A DNA stretch of 64,000 bases from Microcaldota archaeon (GTDB lineage: Archaea; Micrarchaeota; Micrarchaeia; Micrarchaeales; Micrarchaeaceae). Shown piece after piece: positions 35,218-43,960 of the stretch. The notes beneath the pieces were generated by a model. It saw only the letters and a program-made list of their open reading frames with translations. It had not been told where the DNA came from and made no database searches. How positions within the stretch are numbered: position 1 is the stretch's first letter; each line of letters starts with the position of its first letter. The stretch lies in NCBI GenBank assembly GCA_021816895.1, contig JAKAWW010000001.1, forward strand, positions 248,001 through 312,000, written 5' to 3'. The position numbers and the translations under genes are program-made.

Positions 35218-35796
35218 TTGAACAGCAGGGTTTTCATAATACACAGATGGGGAGGCAACCCTAATACAGATTGGTACCAATGGCTTTCAAATGCCCTTAA
35301 AGGCAAAGGTTTTGACGCTTTCGTGCCAATCATGCCAAATCCAGACAAGCCTGTCATAGAAGAGTGGGTGAATGCCATAGGCACGAACGTGGGCAGCATA
35401 GACGAGAGCACCTATTTCGTGGGCCATAGCATAGGCTGCCAAGCCATACTCAGGTTCCTGGAAACAGCAAGCGGTACTGCAGGCGGATTGCTGCTTGTGG
35501 CGCCGTGGCTGCGCCTTAAAGAGGCAGCTTATGAATCGGAAGGAGACAGAGAAGTTGCAAGGCCATGGATTGAAGAGCCTGTCGATTTCGGAAAAATAAA
35601 AGCAAAGGTAAAAGAAATTAGGGTAATAATGGCTACTGGCGACCCATATGTGCCGGTAGAAGATTCTAAAATCTTTGAAGAAAAGCTTGGCGCAGCTGCA
35701 AACATAATGCCGATTAACACCCACTTTACCACAGAAGATGGTTATGCTGAGCTGCATGCTGCGCTTAACGAATTTATGAAACTATGGCATAAGTAA
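35218..35796 (+). CDS. RBBP9/YdeN-type alpha/beta serine hydrolase (second copy)
   Basis: 192 residues. RVFIIHRWGGNPNTDWYQWL opens the fold, GHSIG holds the nucleophile, GDPYVPVED the Asp and NTHFTTEDGY the His. It starts with a TTG at 35218; no ATG lies at the right place. Paralogue of the protein at 10922-11500. Downstream of the IS605-type relic. Confidence 0.83.
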   Translation: MNSRVFIIHRWGGNPNTDWYQWLSNALKGKGFDAFVPIMPNPDKPVIEEWVNAIGTNVGSIDESTYFVGHSIGCQAILRFLETASGTAGGLLLVAPWLRLKEAAYESEGDREVARPWIEEPVDFGKIKAKVKEIRVIMATGDPYVPVEDSKIFEEKLGAAANIMPINTHFTTEDGYAELHAALNEFMKLWHK

Positions 35797-35876
35797 ATAG
35801 TGTAATCTGAACGAACATGCACTGGCCAATATAAAGTTTTAATAATTTAATATATAAATTAAGTAAAGGGGATGCA

Positions 35877-36461
35877 ATGCCTGAAATCACCAGATCTAAT
35901 AGAAATATTTCCATAGCCATCTTGAGAGGCAGCAGAACACCCGAAACAGTCAGCTTGCAGGAGTTGGGGTTTGACGATGGGCAATACAGCGCGGAAAGCA
36001 TCAAAAATGGGAAAGCAAGAATAAAAGAGGTCTTTGAAAACCTTTCAACCAAAGATACCTTTGGAGCTATTGGCAATCCATACATTCTTTGGAATGGGGA
36101 TTACCGCATCATTATCCAATTCAATAAGGAAGGATGCCAGGTGCATACTCCAACAGAAAGCAAAACATATGGCTATGATTACAAAACCGTTGCAAGGCAG
36201 CTTGCCGAGAAAAAAGGATTAGGCAATATCCAAGAGTTGGATCCGAGGGTAATCCTGACAACCAAGTTGGTGGCCTATGAAGACCAAAGATGGGTAACGC
36301 CCCAGAGAGAATTTTTCGTATTCGAGCTACCTAACGAGCCAAACAAGAAAGCTGTACTTCATGTGAGCAACAACCTTCCGTTGGAATTGAAGATCTACAA
36401 TGCGCATGCGTTGAACTTAGGCAAGATTGATGACAGTATAACATATTCATTCTCCCAATGA
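35877..36461 (+). CDS. Hypothetical protein, 194 aa
   Basis: Soluble alpha/beta protein starting MPEITRSNRNISIAILRGS; two parts rich in aromatic residues (FGAIGNPYILWNGDYRIIIQ and WVTPQREFFVFELPNEP). No family recognised. A TATA-like TTTAATAATTTAATATATA lies at 35838-35856, so the gene has its own promoter. The 3' end overlaps the convergent TrpF-like gene by 15 bases. Confidence 0.65.
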   Translation: MPEITRSNRNISIAILRGSRTPETVSLQELGFDDGQYSAESIKNGKARIKEVFENLSTKDTFGAIGNPYILWNGDYRIIIQFNKEGCQVHTPTESKTYGYDYKTVARQLAEKKGLGNIQELDPRVILTTKLVAYEDQRWVTPQREFFVFELPNEPNKKAVLHVSNNLPLELKIYNAHALNLGKIDDSITYSFSQ

Positions 36462-37289
36462 GCTTCGTGTGGCTTCATTCCGCTTAAGGAATACATTGGC
36501 TGATTCATCAAGATATCTCTTTACCTTTTCCAGGTTCAAGACGTCGTTTCCGTACCCTTCGCCCAGCCTGTCGCGAAGGCCGCTCTCGCTGTCTATAGAG
36601 AAGTCCGTGCTTCGTAATGCTTCTCTAAGCCACCGTGCCTTTTCTCCAACGTTTGCTCCAGTAAGCCCCCCAGCAATCACTATTCCAGAGCGCACGCCCC
36701 CATCTCTTAGCGTTTTGTACATCGAAGCTACGCCTTCCTGGTCAAATTCTATCCCTCTGCCATAAGATGAGTCGAGCAGTATGTAATCTACATTCTCGTA
36801 CTCGCCTGCTAGTTTTTCCGCTACCTGGGCATCCGTTAGCCCTCCGGTCACCATCTTTGACATCTGTAATATTATCTTTATATGTGGGAACATGTTATTG
36901 ATCTCCAATATCTGGTGCTTGGTGGGCCATACGCCGTTTATCTGTACGCCGCCAAGCAGGCCTGCCTCATAGATGCCATTGTGCCTGAGCAGCACCGCAA
37001 GCTCATCCACTAGCCTCTCTGGCCATTTCGTGTAGTAGTGTATTGTGGTGAACGCATCCCCCTTCGCCGTGCTGAGTATCGGTGAAAGCATATCCAAATG
37101 AGGCACTCTCATGTTCCCCGCGCTGAGCCCGTAATTCAGGCTGTTGTATGAAGCCTGCAGACCGATCATCAATATGTGCCCGCTTTTAACTGAGAAGCCA
37201 GCCTTTTTGGCTAGCCTGACCACTTCTTTGGCCTCTTCCACAGATGCGACGCCGCTCACTCCCACGTAGTTCTTGCTTATTTGTGGCAT
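36447..37289 (-). CDS. TrpF-like (phosphoribosylanthranilate isomerase-type) TIM-barrel protein
   Basis: 280 residues, longer than the roughly 200 of TrpF. Later strands fit TrpF: YILLDSSYGRG with the acid Asp, IVIAGGLTGANV for the phosphate loop, DSESGLRD at the end. At the first strand, where TrpF has a catalytic Cys in KICG, the sequence reads NYVGVSGVAS, so that Cys is missing. There are no other trp genes here. It may be a relative with another role; residues 40-75 (LMIGLQASYNSLNYGLSAGN) are extra. Confidence 0.65.
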   Translation of the reverse strand: MPQISKNYVGVSGVASVEEAKEVVRLAKKAGFSVKSGHILMIGLQASYNSLNYGLSAGNMRVPHLDMLSPILSTAKGDAFTTIHYYTKWPERLVDELAVLLRHNGIYEAGLLGGVQINGVWPTKHQILEINNMFPHIKIILQMSKMVTGGLTDAQVAEKLAGEYENVDYILLDSSYGRGIEFDQEGVASMYKTLRDGGVRSGIVIAGGLTGANVGEKARWLREALRSTDFSIDSESGLRDRLGEGYGNDVLNLEKVKRYLDESANVFLKRNEATRSSLGE

Positions 37290-37360
37290 ATATTACCTTT
37301 GCATGGAAAATCGTATATAAATCTTTGTGAAATGGACACCAGCATTAAAATAGGATAATG

Positions 37361-37382
37361 GGGCTTCAAGGTGCTTGCTACA
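37361..37382 (+). repeat. Partial copy of dispersed repeat A
   Basis: GGGCTTCAAGGTGCTTGCTA matches the central part of the repeat family at 38621, 40774 and 41898. It sits between two minus-strand genes. Confidence 0.5.
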
Positions 37383-37400
37383 GGTAGCAGCGTTTTAGCA

Positions 37401-37937
37401 TCATACTTCATCTTCAATTTTTTCTATATCGCGCTCAAGCTCGAATATGATTTTCTCAAGGACAAACCTAAAAAACAATATTGTAGCTATACCAGCGATT
37501 ATTATTGCTATGCCTGCTACTCCAACATGGAAAAGCACAAATGCAAATGCTATTGCAGCAGCAGGTGGGTGCTCGCTATAAGTAAGTATCAAAAGCACTA
37601 TTAATACGAATATAACTATTCCCGCAATCACGAACAGCGGCAGTATGCTTGTTGTAAGTCCTCCCATATACCCTACAATTGCAGCAAGCAAATAGCTTTT
37701 TAAAAATTTGCTAGATTTTGCCGCCCTAGAATTTGGCATTATGTACATTATAAATATGCTGCTTGCAAATGATGTAAATATTATTGCAGAAGTGCCAATT
37801 CCATAAAGTAAATCTATCCTGAAGTACCCAAGAAGAAATACCAATATGGCAAGAGTGACTCCAGCAAGAACTGCCGGGATAAGCCTCCTCTTGAGTCTTT
37901 TGCTTGATCTTTCCCTTTTTCTTGAATGCCTCAACAT
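37401..37937 (-). CDS. HPP-family membrane protein
   Basis: 178 residues with a very basic N-terminus (MLRHSRKRERSSKRLKRR), four to five transmembrane helices and the family hallmark SEHPPAAAIAFAFV. HPP proteins are integral membrane proteins; some plant members move nitrite, the archaeal role is unknown. AT-rich codons, unlike the core genes. Confidence 0.75.
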   Translation of the reverse strand: MLRHSRKRERSSKRLKRRLIPAVLAGVTLAILVFLLGYFRIDLLYGIGTSAIIFTSFASSIFIMYIMPNSRAAKSSKFLKSYLLAAIVGYMGGLTTSILPLFVIAGIVIFVLIVLLILTYSEHPPAAAIAFAFVLFHVGVAGIAIIIAGIATILFFRFVLEKIIFELERDIEKIEDEV

Positions 37938-38102
37938 ACAAACATCAATATAGGAAATTACATTTATCTATTTGATTGTTTTATTATAATCAGAACCTGT
38001 TTCTTGGTTGGGTTTTTATACCTTTTGGAAAGCATAAATACCAGTTCATCCAAATAAAATTAGAGAAAATACCGTTCAAATGCTGAAAACTAGAGGTTGG
38101 GT

Positions 38103-38597
38103 ATGCCCAATAGTTTGGCACCAGTTGAACGATATGAGGTGATCGCTGTGGAGGCAGCACGTCAAACCAAATCAGTGAAAGATTCCAATGAGGAACAGCG
38201 CATAGGCCATTTAGCAAGGCCAATTCTTAGAGGCGGCGCCGCACAGTCTCAATTTTCAGATACTGCTGATACCATCTTAGCTAATTTGCTACGCAAAGAA
38301 AAAGTAAAGGGTCTTATGAATAGGATCGATAGATTTGTGGACATGGTAAGAGAACACAGAGTAATTGGCGCTCTTAGCTTACTTAATATAGATCTCCCAA
38401 TTGCATGCCCTGCAGCGATTGGCACTGCTGTTAAACTTTACAACCTAACTCTTACCCCGCAAATGTTGCTGTTCCTTGAAATTGCAGATGCCTTGGCCCT
38501 ATTTGGCATTGAATATATGCTAGTAAACGGCGTTATTGTGGCGTACGATAAAGCCAAACATCGCTTCTTGTCCAAAAGTAGTAATGATATCACATAA
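38103..38597 (+). CDS. Hypothetical protein with hydrophobic C-terminal half
   Basis: 164 residues. The first 90 are polar and helical; residues 95-150 hold two hydrophobic stretches (ACPAAIGTAVKLY and LLFLEIADALALFGIEYML), either membrane segments or a helical core. AGGTTGGGT precedes the ATG. Followed at once by repeat A. Not recognised. Confidence 0.55.
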   Translation: MPNSLAPVERYEVIAVEAARQTKSVKDSNEEQRIGHLARPILRGGAAQSQFSDTADTILANLLRKEKVKGLMNRIDRFVDMVREHRVIGALSLLNIDLPIACPAAIGTAVKLYNLTLTPQMLLFLEIADALALFGIEYMLVNGVIVAYDKAKHRFLSKSSNDIT

Positions 38598-38620
38598 ATG
38601 GATGAGGGCTACTTACTAGC

Positions 38621-38685
38621 GTAGCTCTGAGTAGCTTCAAGGTGCTTACTATACGTCCCCTCGCTTATACGTTGGCAAAGCCCAA
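38621..38685 (+). repeat. Dispersed repeat A, copy 1
   Basis: CTTCAAGGTGCTTACTATAC then GTCCCCTCGCTTAT, near-identical to copies at 40774 and 41898. All three full copies follow the stop codon of a plus-strand gene within about 90 bases and end in a short CCTTT/AAAGG-type hairpin in two of them, so they may act as 3' ends. The gap 38598-39147 also holds an IS605-type relic and no gene. Confidence 0.6.
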
Positions 38686-38929
38686 GGCATTGGCAATGCG
38701 AGTGCCATATCTAATTAGGGCTTGAGCGTGAGTTGAAGAAGCGGGAAGCATGATTGTGTTTCTGCCACCAGAAATGAGTGTTTCAAAAGCGATAAATTTA
38801 TTGAAAGGATCGAGTTCGCATGACTTGTTTCAGTTGCATCCAAAATTCAGGTTGCAATATCAAAGGGGGGCACTTCCGGGGCAGGGGTTATTTTTATCGC
38901 TCTGTCAGCAATGTTGACGACGAAACGGT

Positions 38930-39022
38930 CAGTAGGTATGTAAGGGAGGACAATGATCCAAGACAAAGACATCTTGCATAAACGCAGGCGAAACCCCCAC
39001 GTTTACGTGGGGAAGAGGTCAT
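38930..39022 (+). mobile_element. Second IS605/TnpB-type right-end relic
   Basis: CGAAACCCCCACGTTTACGT then GGGGAAGAGGTCAT: a CCCCCACG/CGTGGGG hairpin followed by GAGGTCAT, the typical right end of IS605-family elements. No tnpB or tnpA frame is left nearby. Confidence 0.5.
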
Positions 39023-39147
39023 AATACTAAGTAAGACTTTTTCATTGTTTGCTTTAACTAGTATGTGTTCTAAAAACACATAGATATTTCAATCATATCA
39101 AAAGCTAAAAGCAAATATTTAAAATTGTTAGAAAGCAATATGGATAC

Positions 39148-39792
39148 ATGAAAACATACCTATCAAGCGTTTACTCTTACAAACTGTCATACAAATGGTG
39201 GAGACTTTCAAGAGCCAGGAGGAAGTCTATAATCTCCGGCATCTCAACAAAGCTCAATCAACTTAAAAAAAGACCGGAGGTCAAAAAGGCAGAGTTTTAT
39301 ACATCATTGCGCCACGATTCCGATTTGATATTCTGGATTATGTCTGCTGAAAATTATGCAGCTGTAGAATTCAGGGCATATGCTGAAAAGCTGCTGGATG
39401 ACAACGCCTCGATAAGATACGGCCTAATCTCATTATACAAGGAAAATCCGAGTCAAACCGCCAAGAAAAGTAATACTGTTTTTTTCGTCGCGTATCCTGT
39501 TAAGAAAAGCGCAGATTGGTATGCGCTCAGCAAGGCAGACAGGAGCGAGATAATGGCTGAGCATATAAATGTCGCAACCTCAAATCCGCACAGCAGGGGC
39601 ATAGTGTCATATACAACGCACTCGTTCGGGCTTGATGACAGCGATTTTGTTGTGATATACGAGTTGCCTTCACTATTAGGCTGGGTTGAGACGGTCGAGT
39701 TGCTGAGGGGTGTAAGGGCAAGGAAATGGATTATAAAAGAAGACCCTGTAATAGTAGGAAGCAATGCCAAGTTTGATTCATTGCTATATTAG
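39148..39792 (+). CDS. Chlorite dismutase/HemQ-family haem protein
   Basis: 214 residues made of two ferredoxin-like halves. The C-terminal half, YPVKKSADWYALSKADRSEI, then SYTTHSFGLDDSDFVVIYE and DPVIVG, follows the Cld/HemQ pattern closely. His in TTHSFG or EHINVA is a candidate haem ligand. Family members decarboxylate coprohaem or bind haem. A HemN-like gene lies 4.2 kb downstream in the same island. A TATA box (AAATATTTAAAATT) at 39113-39126 suggests a leaderless start. Confidence 0.78.
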   Translation: MKTYLSSVYSYKLSYKWWRLSRARRKSIISGISTKLNQLKKRPEVKKAEFYTSLRHDSDLIFWIMSAENYAAVEFRAYAEKLLDDNASIRYGLISLYKENPSQTAKKSNTVFFVAYPVKKSADWYALSKADRSEIMAEHINVATSNPHSRGIVSYTTHSFGLDDSDFVVIYELPSLLGWVETVELLRGVRARKWIIKEDPVIVGSNAKFDSLLY

Positions 39793-39905
39793 GTGTTTTA
39801 TGTCAGAAAGTAAGAACAGCAATAATATTAATTGCTTATGGATCCCCAAGCAAATGATAGGCTTTAAATTTGCTCTTTCATACCTTAAATGCAAAAGGTG
39901 ATTGA

Positions 39906-40772
39906 ATAATCATATTCGCCATTGGACTACTCCTAGCGGCAACGATGATGCTGCTTCTTTCGTTTAGCGACATCTTCTCGAAACCTGTTGCTGATAGGTT
40001 CGGCGCATTTGTGGGCTCATTGTACCTTGGCGTGGCCTTGCTGCCTGCCATAGCATATCTGGCGCTTTCGCCTCCAGCGCAAGTTACGCCGTTGCTTGTC
40101 ATGTTAGCCATAGGTGCTGGCGTCACCCTTGCTTTGGGCTATTTATTTGTGCTCAAATCGCTTGAGACGGAGCAGGCCACGAACACATGGGGGTTGATAA
40201 ACCTAGGCTATCTGTCAATAATCCTGTTCGGAGTGCTGGTTCTGGGAGAGCGTGTTACAGGATTGCAAGCAGTAGCGATAGCTGTAATACTGGTTGGCGC
40301 TATGATGGTAACTATAAACAAGGGCATGAAGTTCAACAGGCAGCTGCTTCCGGCTCTTATTGGCAATCTGTTTTGGGTTGGCTTTAACATCCTGATCATA
40401 TATAGCATCAACGCATATCCTTCGTCGTCTTCTGCCATAATATTCATAGTTTTTGCATCAGGCTTCCTCATATTGCTGCTCTATGGTGTAGTTTCGCAGA
40501 AGATCAAAATAGCTAGAAAGTTGACCATGCGGAAAAATGGAAAGCCGTTTGCCTTGTTCCTTGCGTCTGGTATCCTACTCGGAGCGGGTCAGATAGCTTT
40601 TGCGCTAGTGATACTGCAGCGTTTCGTGGCGCTTGGCGGCGCAGTCTTAGCGATGGAACCAATGGTGGTCTTGATTATTGGGTACGCAATGTACAGAGAG
40701 CACATTACAGCATTCCAAGGAGCAGGCATACTAATTACCGTAGTTGGCGCAGCAATACTAAGCCTGCTCTAG
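39906..40772 (+). CDS. EamA/DMT-family transporter (start codon unclear, perhaps ATA)
   Basis: Ten-helix drug/metabolite transporter; from the first ATG (39945) there are 275 residues. That start cuts helix 1 in half. The open frame reaches back to 39906, where ATAATCATATTCGCCATTGG continues the helix (IIFAIGLLLAATMM), and GGTGAT lies just 5 bases before that ATA. I therefore extend to 39906; an AUA start is an inference. Substrate unknown. The second half repeats the first, as in all EamA proteins. Confidence 0.8.
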   Translation: MIIFAIGLLLAATMMLLLSFSDIFSKPVADRFGAFVGSLYLGVALLPAIAYLALSPPAQVTPLLVMLAIGAGVTLALGYLFVLKSLETEQATNTWGLINLGYLSIILFGVLVLGERVTGLQAVAIAVILVGAMMVTINKGMKFNRQLLPALIGNLFWVGFNILIIYSINAYPSSSSAIIFIVFASGFLILLLYGVVSQKIKIARKLTMRKNGKPFALFLASGILLGAGQIAFALVILQRFVALGGAVLAMEPMVVLIIGYAMYREHITAFQGAGILITVVGAAILSLL

Positions 40773-40773
40773 A

Positions 40774-40840
40774 AAGCCCTGAGCGGCCTCAAGGTGCTTA
40801 CTATATACCCCTCGCTTATCCTTTAGCAAAGGAAATAAGG
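40774..40840 (+). repeat. Dispersed repeat A, copy 2 with tRNA-Thr-end-like core
   Basis: AAGCCCTGAGCGGCCTCAAG then GTGCTTACTATATACCCCTC and CCTTTAGCAAAGG. AAGCCCTGAG matches the 3' end of tRNA-Thr at 53145-53154. It begins 2 bases after the stop of the transporter gene. Confidence 0.6.
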
Positions 40841-40945
40841 GAATGAAAGAGAATGAGCTGCTATTGAAGGTATTTGTTTATAATCCCTTTTTAGTCTAGG
40901 ATTCAAAATGCGCAAAACGGCGCGCATGCTACTCAATTGTCAAGA

Positions 40946-40956
40946 ATTGTTGGACA
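40946..40956 (-). repeat. Solo end of the IS5-type element
   Basis: ATTGTTGGACA equals the outer part of the right inverted repeat at 33919. No partner end is close by. It lies upstream of the gene at 41018. Confidence 0.35.
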
Positions 40957-41017
40957 GCGCCACTCAATCAGAAATATTTATATATGTAAAAAACAATGAT
41001 AATTAGCAGGCGTTGAT

Positions 41018-41809
41018 ATGTTTTCTCAAAAACCGAGAGAGAAAGAAGAGGATTGCACCAATATAAGATTAAAAGATGATCCCCAAGCCATTAGTATTAT
41101 TGAGAGACCAAGATATCTGCATTTTAAATATACTGAAGACAAGAAAACAGTACTAATAACGGATCTAGAAGCGAAAAAACAGTACATGGCAAATGCTGGA
41201 GAATTTTATAAAAATTACACGGTTTATATAGAAAACGATGTAATAGGAGGCATTTGCACTGAAAAGAAGTATCCCATATTAGCAAAGAAAATGGAAAGAC
41301 CATTTGCAGTAAAAGGCCTTAAGGGCGAACAGTATCATGGAAACAAAGGCGATATTCTTATTGATGAAGAAGGCAACAAACGGATTGTGGACGAGGAAAC
41401 TTTTAAGAAAGAATATGGGTATCCTCCTGATAATGAGATTGAGCAATATATATATAAAGGATCTATATTCCCCTATCTAGCGTTGTTTGGAAATGCTTCG
41501 CAAGATAACCTAGATCGGTTATATGCAAATGCGAAAAAAAGAAAACCTGGATTGGATAATGAAAAAGCAGAGATAAAAGCGAGTATAAAATCTCTTGATG
41601 ATGCAGTAAATAAGGTTAAAGAGCTTATGGATTCATATGAAAGTATTGACGTCTTGCCAGCAAAGGAAAACAGGGAATCATTGGTTAATAGCTACAGTAA
41701 GTATTTGGAAAGTCTGTATAAAGGTTTATCTTCTAGCGAGGCTAACGAAAAAGCAGCAGAATTTATTGCGTACCTGCAAATAGAAATAAGTGTCGCGTAC
41801 TTCTGGTAA
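41018..41809 (+). CDS. Hypothetical protein, 263 aa, AT-rich
   Basis: Soluble, Lys/Glu-rich. The first 130 residues are strand-rich (LHFKYTEDKKTVLITDLEAK) and the rest helical with coiled-coil character (KAEIKASIKSLDDAVNKVKE). TATA at about 40977-40985 (TTTATATAT). Codon use is AT-biased, pointing to acquisition. Family unknown. Confidence 0.65.
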   Translation: MFSQKPREKEEDCTNIRLKDDPQAISIIERPRYLHFKYTEDKKTVLITDLEAKKQYMANAGEFYKNYTVYIENDVIGGICTEKKYPILAKKMERPFAVKGLKGEQYHGNKGDILIDEEGNKRIVDEETFKKEYGYPPDNEIEQYIYKGSIFPYLALFGNASQDNLDRLYANAKKRKPGLDNEKAEIKASIKSLDDAVNKVKELMDSYESIDVLPAKENRESLVNSYSKYLESLYKGLSSSEANEKAAEFIAYLQIEISVAYFW

Positions 41810-41860
41810 GAAGCAGGTTGGTAAGGAACTTTACTTGGAGTTGTTTAATTTTATACCTTT

Positions 41861-41962
41861 TCAAATGAAAATAGATTTCTGTAATTATTTTTCTTCGGTA
41901 AGCCCTGAGAGGCTTCAATATGTTTAGTATATGTCCCCTTGCTTATTCCTTTGTAAAGGGGC
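41861..41962 (+). repeat. Repeat C plus dispersed repeat A, copy 3, with tRNA-Thr-end core
   Basis: TCAAATGAAAATAGATTTCT then GTAATTATTTTTCTTCGGTA is shared with 49174-49225. TAAGCCCTGAGAG (41899-41911) equals the tRNA-Thr 3' end at 53143-53155; then repeat A. The 41810-42138 gap holds nothing else I can name. Confidence 0.65.
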
Positions 41963-42138
41963 AATGAAATACTTCTACTAAATAACTGGTATACTACCTA
42001 TCTTGTCACTAGGGACATTGGTGACGCCTTCCAAAATGCCGATCGCAAAATAAAAGGAATTGCAAAGAATTTGGTTCATGCAAAGTTTTATAATAACAGA
42101 ACTCAGTTATTTATTGTAACTATTTATGTTGTGCTAAT

Positions 42139-42885
42139 ATGTCAGAGAAAATAAAGACTAAAAGCTTTGAATTGGCCGCATACATTAGGGGAAATAGGCA
42201 TGCAAAGAAGCTTGTTATAGTTCTGCCAGGTAGATTAGATACAAAGGATTATGCGCACACCGTAGCACATGTTAATTATCTAGCCAGGAAAGGATACCTT
42301 GCAGTTTCCTTTGACCCTCCTGGCACATGGGAAAGCCAAGGTGGATTAAATCTTTACACGACAACGAACTATATCAAAGCAATAAACGAAGTGATTGAAT
42401 ACTTTGGGAATAAGCCAACACTCCTTGTTGGTCACAGCAGAGGCGGAGCAGTCGCAATACTTGCTGGAGCAAAGAATCCAAATGTAAATGGGTTGGTATT
42501 GCTTATGGCTAGCTACGGTTACCCAACACCTCCGAGCAGGGCAGAGATGAAAATTGGTTTTCACATAGAATATAGAGATTACCCAAGCAAGCGCCATGGA
42601 GGCCAAGGTCGCAAAATGTTCAAATTGCCTATGGCATACTTCAGAGATGGAAGAAAGTACGTTCCGCTGCGATACCTGAAAGAATGCTACAAACCAAAGT
42701 TAATGATATTCGGAAAGCGTGACGAATTTAAGCCAATCAGCAAAGCAAAAAACATTTGCAAATCAGTTCCATACCCGAAAACTGTAAAAGAGCTTAACTG
42801 CGGTCATGAATACTGGCACAGCCCACAATTACTCAAAAAAGTGAACGACATAATCGGAAAATTTGTGGATGAATACGGTTTATAA
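42139..42885 (+). CDS. Alpha/beta hydrolase
   Basis: 248 residues. The oxyanion loop IVLPGRLDTKDY, nucleophile elbow GHSRGGA with Ser near residue 103, Asp in GKRDEFKPI and His in NCGHEYW give a full triad. Closest in style to dienelactone hydrolase/small lipases. TATA at 42107-42114 (TTATTTAT-like) suits a leaderless start. AT-rich. Substrate unknown; unlike the two RBBP9-type enzymes. Confidence 0.8.
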   Translation: MSEKIKTKSFELAAYIRGNRHAKKLVIVLPGRLDTKDYAHTVAHVNYLARKGYLAVSFDPPGTWESQGGLNLYTTTNYIKAINEVIEYFGNKPTLLVGHSRGGAVAILAGAKNPNVNGLVLLMASYGYPTPPSRAEMKIGFHIEYRDYPSKRHGGQGRKMFKLPMAYFRDGRKYVPLRYLKECYKPKLMIFGKRDEFKPISKAKNICKSVPYPKTVKELNCGHEYWHSPQLLKKVNDIIGKFVDEYGL

Positions 42886-42973
42886 GAACTTTTATCCATT
42901 AAAACCGTTGTATAAACTAAAACTGTAAAGATTAGCATACCTGCCTAAAATTATAACCAGTAAATCGTTTTAT

Positions 42974-43115
42974 TTAAGTCCTGCGTTATCTTTGGTGGCG
43001 TTTAATTTATAAACCCTTTTTTATAATGGTTCCTTATTGTCCGTAAGAAGTCCTGACGGGCTTGTCTTCATAAAAATGCCGTCCCAAAGGCTAGTTTTCT
43101 ATAGAAAACACCTGT
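42974..43115 (+). repeat. Copy of the tRNA-Thr downstream region plus repeat B
   Basis: TTTAAGTCCTGCGTTATCTT, then GGTTCCTTATTGTCCGTAA and AAGTCCTGA resemble the sequence just beyond the tRNA-Thr 3' end (53081-53157, same order and strand). It is followed by repeat B (AAAAATGCCGTCCCAAAGG, then CTAGTTTTCTATAGAAAACA), also at 48531 and in part at 49209. This fills most of the 42886-43207 gap; no gene seen. Confidence 0.55.
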
Positions 43116-43207
43116 ATGGCACATGAAAGATATTTAAGATATTCTCGAAATGCTCAAATTTCATCGTGACGCTGGTATTGTCAATGATCGCCGTTGCGGC
43201 AAAATTG

Positions 43208-43960
43208 CTAAGTTTGAACTTTATTGCCCGGCTTTTGGCTTTTGCGCCAAAGCATTTCAAAGTAGCTTCTGAAATTTCTTGAGACTTCTCTGCTTTCTAT
43301 CAGTATGTAAGTGGGCTCTTTGGCCCACAGCATCAGTGCCACCTTGCTGTCGTATATGTTTATGGACATGTTTATGTAGAGCGAATCGTCTATAGTCCTT
43401 ATGTCGACCAATTTTTGCTTGCTGTAGTAGGAAAGCCATCCCTTAGATTTGTTCGATATAAGCACGCGCTTCCTTATGCCCCGTTGCACCCTTTTCTCCT
43501 CCCACCTCTTTATGAATTCACCCATGCCGCTGCCCGTGTCGGAAATGCCTATTACGAGCTGCTCGTCGTCTTTCCCGAGCACGCCCAGCATGTCGTTGAA
43601 TATCGTCCTCGCGGCCTTTCTGCCCTCCAACACGAAAACCTTGCTACGCTCCTCCGAAACCCCGCGCATGACGGAAAGCCTTTTCACTGCAGCTTCAGCA
43701 CGTTCCATCTTTTCACTTTCTGCGTCCACAATTCTCGACGGATCAACTGCAGAAAAGTACTTTATCCTGTTTTTTGTATAAAAAGTTACAAATCCCTCTT
43801 CCATAAGGTGCTTAAGGCTGTTGTAGACTACTGAACTGTAAAGTCCTGAGCGCTCCATGATCGAACCTGTCTTCGAATCCCCGAATTTTAAAAGGGTGAT
43901 GTATACCTTGCTTTCGGCAGGGGTGAATCCGAGTTCGGTAAGTGCCTTATCTTCATCCAC
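43208..43960 (-). CDS. TrmB-family transcription regulator
   Basis: 250 residues. N-terminal winged HTH (LGFTPAESKVYITLLKFGDS, then VYNSLKHLMEEGFVTFY), then a coiled linker and a C-terminal effector domain with a phospholipase-D-like fold (EQLVIGISDTGSG). The GTG at 43960 has GAGTGAT before it; the longer upstream frame would run across the divergent promoter. Probably controls the divergent HemN-like gene and itself; the effector is unknown. Confidence 0.82.
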   Translation of the reverse strand: MDEDKALTELGFTPAESKVYITLLKFGDSKTGSIMERSGLYSSVVYNSLKHLMEEGFVTFYTKNRIKYFSAVDPSRIVDAESEKMERAEAAVKRLSVMRGVSEERSKVFVLEGRKAARTIFNDMLGVLGKDDEQLVIGISDTGSGMGEFIKRWEEKRVQRGIRKRVLISNKSKGWLSYYSKQKLVDIRTIDDSLYINMSINIYDSKVALMLWAKEPTYILIESREVSRNFRSYFEMLWRKSQKPGNKVQT

